From: Flavobacteriales bacterium
GTDB lineage: Bacteria; Bacteroidota; Bacteroidia; Flavobacteriales; JADGDT01
Reading direction: 5' to 3'
Assembly (NCBI GenBank): GCA_023145275.1
Contig: JAGLEB010000097.1
Span: 1-14,694 of the forward strand
Length of the DNA stretch: 14,694 nt
Positions 1-6,572 of the stretch are shown in pieces. The position numbers and the translations under genes are program-made. Numbering within the stretch: the first letter of the stretch is position 1; each line of letters starts with the position of its first letter. The notes under the pieces were generated by a model that saw only the letters and a list, made by a program, of their open reading frames with translations, was not told the origin of the DNA and ran no database searches.

Positions 1-776
1 TGTTCTCCATTCTGAAAAATATGAAGCTCTGCATCAACTTTATTCTTAATCAACTTACTGTAAAAAGCAATACTATTTTCTACAGGTACTACATCATCAT
101 CCGATGAGTGAACTAAAAAAGTAGGAGGAGTATCTTTTGTAACATACTTCTCGCTAGAATAATACTCCATTAACTCTTCATCTAAATCTTCACCCATAAA
201 GAAGAATCTAGATCCTTCATGTGTAAAATCAGCACTCATTGATATTACAGGATATATAAGCAAGCTAAAGTCTGGTCTTGCAGATAGCAAGTCTATATTG
301 TCTTTAACTCCCAAAACACTATCGTTGTAATGTGTAGCTAATGTTGAAGCAAGGTGCCCTCCTGCGGAGAAACCCATTACTCCAATATTGTCTTTATCAA
401 TATTCCACTCTTTTGCATTTGCTCTGATTATTCTCATTGCTCTTGCAGCATCTAGTAATGGAGATTTCTCTCTATCAATATTGCTTTTGCCATGTGGCAA
501 ACGATATTTAAGAACTATGGCTGATATTCCATGCGAGTTGAACCACTTTGCAACATCTGCCCCTTCCCAAACATCAACAGAAACTTGATATCCTCCTCCT
601 GGAATAATTAGTACAGCCTGCCCATTACTATTTTTAGTAGAAGGCAAGTAGACTGACATTTCTGGTTTAGATACTAGTGTAGAAATTTCAAGACCTTCTC
701 TGAATGTCTCGATATTAACTTCGCCAGTTTCTTTGTAATTAGGAATGTCTTTCTCCCAAAGAGGCATTATCATCAT
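1..776 (-). CDS. Alpha/beta-hydrolase esterase (acetylxylan/feruloyl-esterase-like), 3' end missing
   Basis: Partial gene running off the left edge; 258 codons are visible. The protein begins MMIMPLWEKDIPNYKETGE. It carries an oxyanion-hole segment IIPGGGYQ (about residues 70-77), a nucleophile elbow GFSAG with Ser137 followed by GH, and the acid segment HSSDDDVVP near residues 225-235. The last readable residues are ELHIFQNGE, and the cut codon begins CA, which fits the catalytic His of the usual GxHG motif. This layout is typical of small secreted or intracellular esterases of carbohydrate loci (acetylxylan or feruloyl esterase type, 'BD-FAE-like'). No signal peptide is seen. The first of three in-frame ATGs (776, 773, 767) was chosen because ATG 776 overlaps the rhamnosidase stop as ATGA, which suggests translational coupling. 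It probably removes acyl groups from oligosaccharides; the exact substrate cannot be read from the sequence. Confidence 0.88.
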   Translation of the reverse strand, partial: MMIMPLWEKDIPNYKETGEVNIETFREGLEISTLVSKPEMSVYLPSTKNSNGQAVLIIPGGGYQVSVDVWEGADVAKWFNSHGISAIVLKYRLPHGKSNIDREKSPLLDAARAMRIIRANAKEWNIDKDNIGVMGFSAGGHLASTLATHYNDSVLGVKDNIDLLSARPDFSLLIYPVISMSADFTHEGSRFFFMGEDLDEELMEYYSSEKYVTKDTPPTFLVHSSDDDVVPVENSIAFYSKLIKNKVDAELHIFQNGE

Positions 777-3154
777 ACAGAAATATTTTGTTTTCCAGCA
801 ATAAGTTCAACTGATTTACCTTTCCATTTAAATTCTCCTTTTACTCCTTCAGGAAGTAAAATTTGAGCATCAATCTTGTCACCAGTTTTCACATACGATA
901 CTGTAATCATTCCTTGTGGATGAGGAAATTCAGCATCAAGCTTATCCAGCTTACCTAGATTTGGCTCAATAATAACTGACTTGAATGAATGCTCTCCAGG
1001 ATATATCCCTGCTACTGTGTGTATAAAGTCGAAATTAGGGCTAGCACTCCAAGCATGACATTCAGAACGAGGATTAATATCGGTTTCTCCGTAAGTAGTC
1101 ATTCCATTTGCTATCATTCCTTCCCACGATCCAAGTAGATCGAAATATTTATCTCCTAAACCAACTTTCTGTAATGCTCTGAAAGTATAAAACTTGAAAT
1201 ATATTGTAGCTTGGTAAAGAGACTTATCATCTAATACCTTATGCATAATATTCTGTTGTTCCTCCTTTTTAATAGTATCTGTTAATATACCTAGTATATT
1301 AGTATGTTGCGAGAATTGATCCTTATCTGGTGTTTCAGCAATAAGTCCCTTTTCGCTATCAAAACACATTTCTAATACCGACTTTTTAACAGTATTTGAT
1401 AATGTTCTATAATTTTCAGCTTCCTGATCTAAGTTAAAGTAGTCTAATACAACTTGAGCATTTTCTAATGTTTTAACAAACTGTAAAGCTAAATTTGCAG
1501 AATAGCCATTGTCTGCTCCTGCTGGTATTCCACTTGGGAAATCAGCTGTCCAGTCTGTAAAATTCCACCATTTCAAATTGGTAAGCATACCTGTTTCGTC
1601 TACTCTTATAGCAAACCAATCTATTACTGACTTTATTCCTGGAATAAACTGACGCAAAAATTCAGGATCATTTCTGTACATGAAATAATCATAAATCATA
1701 TCAACCCAAATCAATGAAAAAGGAGGTATAATTTGAATAATGTTTGATGGGTATCTACTTTGAGTTAAGCCTTCTGACAAACGTGAATCATCAAATTGCT
1801 GTATAGCTTTCCTCATCAATCTATCATCGCCCGAAACATAAATAGAAATTAATGATGCAATTTTTGTGTCTCCGATATACTGTAAATTCTCGTAATATGA
1901 GTCATAGTAGTGTTCATCAGCAGAGTTACGTAAAGTTAACCATGCAGCATCCCAAATTTTATCAAGCGCTTCATCGCCAGTCACTACTTTAGCTTTCTCT
2001 ATAAATGGGTATCCAGTATATACACCATGATAGTTCTCAAGAATTAAATCTTCGTCTTTTGTCTCAATTTCAAATTCTATAAAACGGTATGTACGTCTTG
2101 ATAATGGTTTGAAAAAACGATTTTCTCCACCATCGGGCAATAGAACATCGTAATAACCAAATATTGATTTCCCTTCAATATCATTACGGTTACCTTTTAA
2201 ATCAACATTTATTAGGTTACCATCAGAAACAACTTCTCCTGGAGCTACATCAATTAATAAAGCTTCGGCATAAGTGATTTTAATCTCACTACCTTTTCCT
2301 TTACTATAAGTTAATTCAGGAAAACCTGTAGTGTGGTGCTCTTGATCTATAAGTATTTTTACTTTCGAATTTGCTGGTATTGTTGTTGAACCATTCCCTT
2401 TCAAGAAAGTTTCATCTTTTTCTATTCCACTTACTCTAGATACTTTTGCAAATCTCTCTACCCTCTCTTCCATCATAGGTATAGTACGTGGTACAAGATG
2501 CCATGCACCTCCGTAAATAAAACCACGTCCTGCAGCAAACTCAGTTATTGCACTTTTAGGTTTTAGCCAATTTTCTGAATTAAAGTTTAACTCATTCCAT
2601 CCCCAAGGATATTCTTTAGCATCAATTCTATCACAAGGTCCGGCAGCATAGTATGCTTCCATCATCTCACTCGTAATATTAATTGCCGTGATTGCCTTAT
2701 TTTTAACAACTTTCCAATCAGCACTTCCTGTATTTATATCAAGCTTAGAATTTCTATCGCCTTGTAATATGAAAGCAGTTTGAACTGACACTTGAGAAAC
2801 GTTTTTATACTCACCAAAGTTTACAACCTCAGCTGCAATAACATTTTCCCCTACTTTTAATTGTTTAGAAATATCAACTGTTTCGTATCGTTGATGAGAT
2901 GGATCGCCAATAGATGGGCCATAACTAACTCTTTCTCCGTTAACAAAAAGTCTGTAACGATTGTCAGCAGAAACGAATATATTGAATTCTTCAATTTCCG
3001 CTTCAAGGTTAAAGTCATGACGAAAAAGGAACACCCCATAATCAAGTGTCGATTCACTCGGATGAGTAATCCATTGGGCTTTCCAAGTATATTTAAGTAG
3101 ATCAATATCTTTCCCTGATCCGTTGATAGTTACTCTTGACTCCGGTGTAATCAT
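773..3154 (-). CDS. GH78-type alpha-L-rhamnosidase
   Basis: 793 residues. The N-terminal beta-sandwich (about 25-115, with FRHDF, NRYRLFVNGERVSYGP and the GDP...RYETVDIS stretch) matches the rhamnosidase N-terminal domain. A second beta domain spans about 230-380 (IKITYAEAL, RRTYRFIEFE). The (alpha/alpha)6 catalytic barrel spans about 390-720, and a small C-terminal beta domain ends the protein. Expected catalytic features are D418-SYY-E422-NLQYIGD429 (general-acid region), WWNFTDW near 529-535, NGMTTYGE with Glu690 as probable base, and ECHAWSASP near 698-706. The family hydrolyses terminal alpha-L-rhamnose. The variant YYENLQYIGD replaces the more usual ER.GW.GD form, as in many Bacteroidota homologues. 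There is no signal peptide, and an in-frame TAA two codons upstream of the ATG rules out a longer start, so a cytoplasmic location is likely unless export is non-classical. The 3' end overlaps the next gene by 4 bp. Confidence 0.92.
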   Translation of the reverse strand: MITPESRVTINGSGKDIDLLKYTWKAQWITHPSESTLDYGVFLFRHDFNLEAEIEEFNIFVSADNRYRLFVNGERVSYGPSIGDPSHQRYETVDISKQLKVGENVIAAEVVNFGEYKNVSQVSVQTAFILQGDRNSKLDINTGSADWKVVKNKAITAINITSEMMEAYYAAGPCDRIDAKEYPWGWNELNFNSENWLKPKSAITEFAAGRGFIYGGAWHLVPRTIPMMEERVERFAKVSRVSGIEKDETFLKGNGSTTIPANSKVKILIDQEHHTTGFPELTYSKGKGSEIKITYAEALLIDVAPGEVVSDGNLINVDLKGNRNDIEGKSIFGYYDVLLPDGGENRFFKPLSRRTYRFIEFEIETKDEDLILENYHGVYTGYPFIEKAKVVTGDEALDKIWDAAWLTLRNSADEHYYDSYYENLQYIGDTKIASLISIYVSGDDRLMRKAIQQFDDSRLSEGLTQSRYPSNIIQIIPPFSLIWVDMIYDYFMYRNDPEFLRQFIPGIKSVIDWFAIRVDETGMLTNLKWWNFTDWTADFPSGIPAGADNGYSANLALQFVKTLENAQVVLDYFNLDQEAENYRTLSNTVKKSVLEMCFDSEKGLIAETPDKDQFSQHTNILGILTDTIKKEEQQNIMHKVLDDKSLYQATIYFKFYTFRALQKVGLGDKYFDLLGSWEGMIANGMTTYGETDINPRSECHAWSASPNFDFIHTVAGIYPGEHSFKSVIIEPNLGKLDKLDAEFPHPQGMITVSYVKTGDKIDAQILLPEGVKGEFKWKGKSVELIAGKQNISV

Positions 3155-3304
3155 AAATAATTATATTTTTAATTTAAGGTACAAGCTCTAAGGAATAAAA
3201 ATAGACTCCGTAGAATTAGTAATCCTATGAGTTTTCTATATGTTTTTTATCCTAATAATACTTCACCTTGATTTCTGCTTATAGCAATTTACTCCTAAGT
3301 ATAA

Positions 3305-3322
3305 ATAGATTGTACAGAACAC
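3305..3322 (-). promoter_or_regulatory. Shared 18-nt motif, copy 1 (GTRTTCYGTACARTYTRT)
   Basis: On the minus strand this reads GTGTTCTGTACAATCTAT. The region upstream of the giant gene has GTATTCCGTACAGTTTGT at 13085-13102. The two agree at 13 of 18 positions and all five differences are transitions. The order relative to the CAATCGATTG palindrome is the same in both regions. Function is inferred: a regulator site or a promoter-overlapping element. Confidence 0.45.
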
Positions 3323-3395
3323 GTAATAAATAAAAAGGGAAATGAAATATCTCAGAAAAAACATTTATCATTGTACCTTACTATCGTTAATGCAT

Positions 3396-3409
3396 ATGCA
3401 ATCGATTGT
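3396..3409 (-). promoter_or_regulatory. Candidate LacI-type operator, copy 1 (ACAATCGATTGCAT)
   Basis: The core CAATCGATTG (3399-3408) is a perfect palindrome with a central CG and fits AANCGNTT, the general pattern of many LacI-family operators. The 14-nt minus-strand string differs by one base from the copy upstream of the giant gene (13132-13145). It lies about 240 bp upstream of the rhamnosidase start. No regulator gene is in the window, so the binding protein is unknown. Confidence 0.45.
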
Positions 3410-3420
3410 ACAAATAACAA

Positions 3421-3470
3421 TAAAAAAACCGATAAAAGCCAAACTTTATTATATAAAGTTTGGCTTTTAT
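3421..3470 (-). terminator. Rho-independent terminator of the lyase-esterase-lipoprotein unit
   Basis: A perfect 18-bp inverted repeat (3432-3449 with 3453-3470) with a 3-nt loop. Read on the minus strand it is followed by CGG and a run of seven T (3422-3428). It begins 86 bp past the stop of the small lipoprotein gene. The long stem could act in both directions, but a T-run follows it only on the minus strand. Confidence 0.85.
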
Positions 3471-3556
3471 GATGAATACGCAATAATTGTAAAAAACTAG
3501 TAAAGTGTGTGTCTAACAAGAATTAATCAATTTAGATTTACGGAGTAGAGCATATT

Positions 3557-4033
3557 CTACTCATAAGATGTCACATCAACATCAGATAAATAAACAATTT
3601 TCCATTCTCCATCTACCTTTTCTAAGAAACGAACATTGATAACTTTTCTAATAGAATCGCCTTTAGCATTATATGAATTTTCATCGTATACAACCCAAGC
3701 ACTCCTGTCGTAAATTTTAATTTTATAATCTGTATTCTTAAACGTTTCTGTTAATGGCTTTGGATCTTTATCTATATTTATTTTGATACTTTTACTTAAC
3801 TTTTCCCAACCTACTGCATAACCATACCAATTCTGCCTTGAAATTAATATAATAGTACTTTCGTCTTGTACAAATGTATTTGATTCTGCTTCGTAATCTT
3901 TGGATAAATGAGCTTTTGTCTGATTTTCGATTACTGATATTATTGCTTCTCTTTCTTTTCCTAAATTCTGACTTCTGCTGCAAGAGAACATGCTAGCTAC
4001 AATAAAAATCGAAATAAATATATATTTCCTCAT
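3557..4033 (-). CDS. Small lipoprotein with NTF2/SnoaL-like fold
   Basis: 158 residues. A basic start, MRKY, and a hydrophobic stretch end at FSC (Cys18) followed by SRSQ, which reads as a lipoprotein signal peptide with a slightly loose lipobox (M-F-S-C). The rest resembles the cone-shaped NTF2-like/DUF4440-SnoaL family: a helical opening EREAIISVIENQTKAHLSKDYE, then 'W' and 'D' positions, a strand pair AWVVYDENSY / VINVRFLEKVDGEWKIVYLSDVDV, and a typical GEWKI motif near the end. The family covers ligand-binding proteins and small enzymes, so the exact role is not known. Only 2 bp separate it from the esterase upstream, and it is the last gene before a terminator, so it is co-transcribed. 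It may bind a glycan fragment or assist in the periplasm; that is inference. Confidence 0.8.
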   Translation of the reverse strand: MRKYIFISIFIVASMFSCSRSQNLGKEREAIISVIENQTKAHLSKDYEAESNTFVQDESTIILISRQNWYGYAVGWEKLSKSIKINIDKDPKPLTETFKNTDYKIKIYDRSAWVVYDENSYNAKGDSIRKVINVRFLEKVDGEWKIVYLSDVDVTSYE

Positions 4034-4035
4034 AA

Positions 4036-5556
4036 TTACAAAGTTCTAAAAGTTGATACTGGCATGCTGTTAGCACTTTCTAGATTGGCATCTGTAAATG
4101 GTTTCCAAGCATATCTAACTTTTACATTACTTGTTCCGTTTGGAAGTTCAATAACGATAGTCTTCCCGGATATCTCGACTTTCACATCTTTAAATTCATC
4201 CCCGTCTAATGATATTTGAAAGCCTCTAACTTCTTTCTCATCATTAGTCTTCAGAGAACTAAATACTCCTTTAAAACTTATCGTTGCAACATTTTCATTT
4301 ACATCCATTTTATCAAATAAGGGAGATTCATAGTTTTTGCCAATACCGTATGTCTTCCCTAAAGCTAAGGCGGCCAACCTCTCTCCCACTGGCTGCTTTT
4401 TTTTGGCATGGGTATCGTCTTTATCTCCAACATCGCTAATCACAACCATACCAGCATTAGAAATTTTGGATAATACCTCTCGTTGCATATTTCTAAACTT
4501 TGGCCATGTAGCATATCCTCCTCTAGAAGATAACTGAACATAATAAAAAGGGAAATCATTATTAAACTCCTTACGCCAGGTACTTATCAATAATTTAAAC
4601 ATATTTGAATACAAATCAGAATATTCCGCATTTGACTCACCCTGATACCATATCATCCCTTTGAAAGCTATATTTTCTATTGGCTTAATACCATTATCAT
4701 AACAAAAAGTTGGCATCCAAGGATGGCGTTGATTTGAATCACTTTTCCTAGAAATCTGTTTGTATGCAATACTTACCATAGGATCTTTATTAGTTGTATC
4801 AGCAGGCAACCATCTGTCTTTTGAAAATGCTGCAAATGACGTGTCGCTATTAATCATTTTTTTACTCATCCACGATTCTATTGGAGACCCTGGTACAGAA
4901 TTATGAATTATACCAACAGGAATATTTAATCCCTTCTGCAATTTCTCGGCAAAATAATAAGCTACTGCTGAGAATTTTTTTATTGAACTTGAATCTGCCT
5001 TCACCCAACCATCAGTTTTAAAGTAATGATTTTCGCTTAGCACTTTCAATTCTTCTATGGTATGAATTCCCTTTGCTCCCGTTGGATAGGTTGGATTCAT
5101 TTTGAATATTCTTATCATAGGATTATTGGCTTTTAAGGCATTTTCCTTCCCATTTAAGGTTTTACTCATATCTAATTCCATGTTTGATTGACCTGATGCA
5201 ATCCAAACTTCCCCCACTAATACATCTTTAAACACTACAGTTGTATCACTTACAATAATTTTTAGTTCATAAGGCCCTCCAGCTTTTTGCTTGGGCAAAT
5301 TCACTTTCCAATTACCAGTTTTATCAGCTTGTGTTTCTACTTCTACTCCATTAAATTCCACTTTAACTTCTGTAGATTTAAACGCAGTTCCCCAAACTGG
5401 TATTTCGACGTTACGTTGTAAAACCATTTCACTACTAAAAAGCCTATCGACAGTCAAGTCTGATGGCCCATCGTTGTAACTACCTCCTCCCGGTACACAG
5501 CTTACAATAAGTGATACAAGGAATATAAAAAATAGTGGAATCTTAAAAATTTTCAT
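4036..5556 (-). CDS. Sialate-O-acetylesterase-type SGNH carbohydrate esterase, lipoprotein
   Basis: 506 residues. The signal peptide ends in the lipobox LIVSC with Cys20, so the protein is membrane-anchored. An N-terminal beta domain (about 35-115, LTVDRLFSSEMVLQRNVEIPVWG) precedes the SGNH domain. Block I is WIASGQSNMELDM with nucleophile Ser124. A glycine-rich block is NSVPGSPIESWMS (219-231), and block III is IWYQGESN (302-309, with Asn309). The acid/base pair is Asp381 and His383 in DDTHAKKKQPVGERLA. The length and the WYQGESN motif match the sialate O-acetylesterase (SASA; CE20-like) group, whose members remove O-acetyl groups from sialic acid or from plant and algal polysaccharides. Given the neighbours, polysaccharide deacetylation is more likely than sialate metabolism. 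It lies 62 bp after the lyase gene and 2 bp before the small lipoprotein gene, in one unit. Confidence 0.93.
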   Translation of the reverse strand: MKIFKIPLFFIFLVSLIVSCVPGGGSYNDGPSDLTVDRLFSSEMVLQRNVEIPVWGTAFKSTEVKVEFNGVEVETQADKTGNWKVNLPKQKAGGPYELKIIVSDTTVVFKDVLVGEVWIASGQSNMELDMSKTLNGKENALKANNPMIRIFKMNPTYPTGAKGIHTIEELKVLSENHYFKTDGWVKADSSSIKKFSAVAYYFAEKLQKGLNIPVGIIHNSVPGSPIESWMSKKMINSDTSFAAFSKDRWLPADTTNKDPMVSIAYKQISRKSDSNQRHPWMPTFCYDNGIKPIENIAFKGMIWYQGESNAEYSDLYSNMFKLLISTWRKEFNNDFPFYYVQLSSRGGYATWPKFRNMQREVLSKISNAGMVVISDVGDKDDTHAKKKQPVGERLAALALGKTYGIGKNYESPLFDKMDVNENVATISFKGVFSSLKTNDEKEVRGFQISLDGDEFKDVKVEISGKTIVIELPNGTSNVKVRYAWKPFTDANLESANSMPVSTFRTL

Positions 5557-5618
5557 AGGACTAATTGTTATATAATTTAGAATACTAGTAATATTTTAAA
5601 ACTTTAATTACAGTTTTT

Positions 5619-6428
5619 CTATTTTAAAAAATCAGGTTTTTCTGTGCTAATTACAAACTTATCGAATCTAGAGTATGAATCATTCTGAGGTGCCCAATCA
5701 GAAGTAGCTCCACCGTGGAATGTTGAAAAATAGAACGTATCAATCATACCTTGTTCACCAATTCTGAATCTAACATTTTGCTTATTAATAACCTCTTTAC
5801 CATCAACCCAAACTTGCAAAATTCCATCTTTAGAATCAGTCTTATTTATCTTAACCCTTTGCGTAAGCCTATACCATTTACCAGTTTCAAACTGAATATT
5901 TGTCTGTATTACATCTCCATATTTATGTGCCATATCAATAAAGTAGAAATACAGAATTAATCCGCCCTTATCTACCCACATATATCTTGTACTCCAGCCT
6001 TCTCCATTGTGAGGATGATTACCCCCTGTATATTTATCTCCTCCACTAGTAAGTCCAGGTAATTTACCTCCTTTAGCAAAGTCGAAACCTTTATCAAATT
6101 TAACATAGTAGTCGAGATAATACTCATTGGCTGGCGTTAATTCTTTAAGGAATTGTGAACCTGATGCTCCTATGCTATTAGGTCCTACATTTCCTTTAGG
6201 ATATTTAACTTTTAATACTTTACCACGTTCTTTATCATTAACAATCTCAGTATTATCACTTAATAAATCCCATTTTAAACTATCAGATTCTTTTATTAAT
6301 TTCTCACTTGTTAACTTTCCTAAGCTTGTATTTTTAAAATCTAGCTTGAATCCTAGCTTACTTTGAGCATCTACATTAAACGATATTGCCATCAAAAATA
6401 ATGCGGCAACTAATGTTATCTTCTTCAT
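5619..6428 (-). CDS. PL14-like polysaccharide lyase, single domain, exported
   Basis: 269 residues with a type I signal peptide (cut probably after VDA, residue 21). The single domain is a jelly-roll of the polysaccharide lyase 14 type (alginate lyases of abalone, chlorovirus vAL-1). Landmarks are YYLDYYVKFDKGFDF (103-117), KGGKLPGL with Lys122, WSTRYMW with Ser146 and Arg148, LYFYF with Tyr160 and Tyr162, and KWYRLTQRVKIN. The Ser-x-Arg-(11)-Tyr-x-Tyr spacing equals what I recall for the residues important in abalone lyase AkAly30 (Lys99, Ser126, Arg128, Tyr140, Tyr142). PL14 enzymes cleave mannuronate- or glucuronate-containing chains by beta-elimination. Without a T9SS tail or lipobox it should stay periplasmic, unlike its paralogue at 13576-14649. 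It is the first gene of a three-gene unit with a candidate promoter at 6479-6486. Confidence 0.88.
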   Translation of the reverse strand: MKKITLVAALFLMAISFNVDAQSKLGFKLDFKNTSLGKLTSEKLIKESDSLKWDLLSDNTEIVNDKERGKVLKVKYPKGNVGPNSIGASGSQFLKELTPANEYYLDYYVKFDKGFDFAKGGKLPGLTSGGDKYTGGNHPHNGEGWSTRYMWVDKGGLILYFYFIDMAHKYGDVIQTNIQFETGKWYRLTQRVKINKTDSKDGILQVWVDGKEVINKQNVRFRIGEQGMIDTFYFSTFHGGATSDWAPQNDSYSRFDKFVISTEKPDFLK

Positions 6429-6478
6429 AATATTCTTATTTCACTAGTTATACATATTACATCACAGGTAATATTTTT

Positions 6479-6486
6479 CAAATATA
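6479..6486 (-). promoter_or_regulatory. Candidate Bacteroidota -7 box TATATTTG
   Basis: The minus strand reads TATATTTG, an exact match to the Bacteroidota TAnnTTTG -7 element. It lies between the giant gene's terminator and the lyase start, which would leave a leader of about 45 nt. No clear TTG -33 element is seen at the expected distance, so confidence is moderate. Confidence 0.5.
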
Positions 6487-6516
6487 TTAAGAAAGTTTTT
6501 AGTCTAAGGCATAACT

Positions 6517-6553
6517 AAAAAAAAAGTGAGGTAAACCGATGTTCACCTCACTT
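6517..6553 (-). terminator. Rho-independent terminator of the giant multidomain gene
   Basis: On the minus strand a 13-bp stem, AAGTGAGGTGAAC with GTTTACCTCACTT (one G-U wobble), closes a 4-nt loop (ATCG) and runs into nine T. It starts 20 bp past the stop codon of the 2159-residue gene. It separates that gene from the downstream lyase unit. Confidence 0.9.
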
Positions 6554-6572
6554 AACACATTGATTATATCTA

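Larger units (their letters stand above)
3155..3420 (-). promoter_or_regulatory. Upstream regulatory region of the rhamnosidase-esterase operon
   Basis: AT-rich gap between the terminator of the preceding unit and the rhamnosidase start. It must hold the promoter of this operon. I do not find an exact TAnnTTTG box on the minus strand; the closest is TAAATTG, one base short, near 3282-3290. The region contains ATTGTAC three times on the plus strand (3309, 3370, 3405), a TGCATATGCA palindrome at 3391-3400 and CAATCGATTG at 3399-3408. Two of these stretches recur upstream of the giant gene and are listed separately. No open reading frame of note lies here. Confidence 0.6.

Noticed and set aside
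2857..3105. Short open frames on both strands over the rhamnosidase N-terminus
   Set aside because: The rhamnosidase frame is intact with clear domain motifs there; the others show no domain or signal.
3432..3470. Long perfect hairpin as a mobile-element end or attachment site
   Set aside because: It is followed by a T-run on the minus strand right after an operon end, so a terminator explains it.
4036..5556. Annotation as a true sialic-acid esterase with sialate catabolism
   Set aside because: No sialidase, lyase or epimerase for sialic acid is nearby; the family name covers many polysaccharide acetylesterases.
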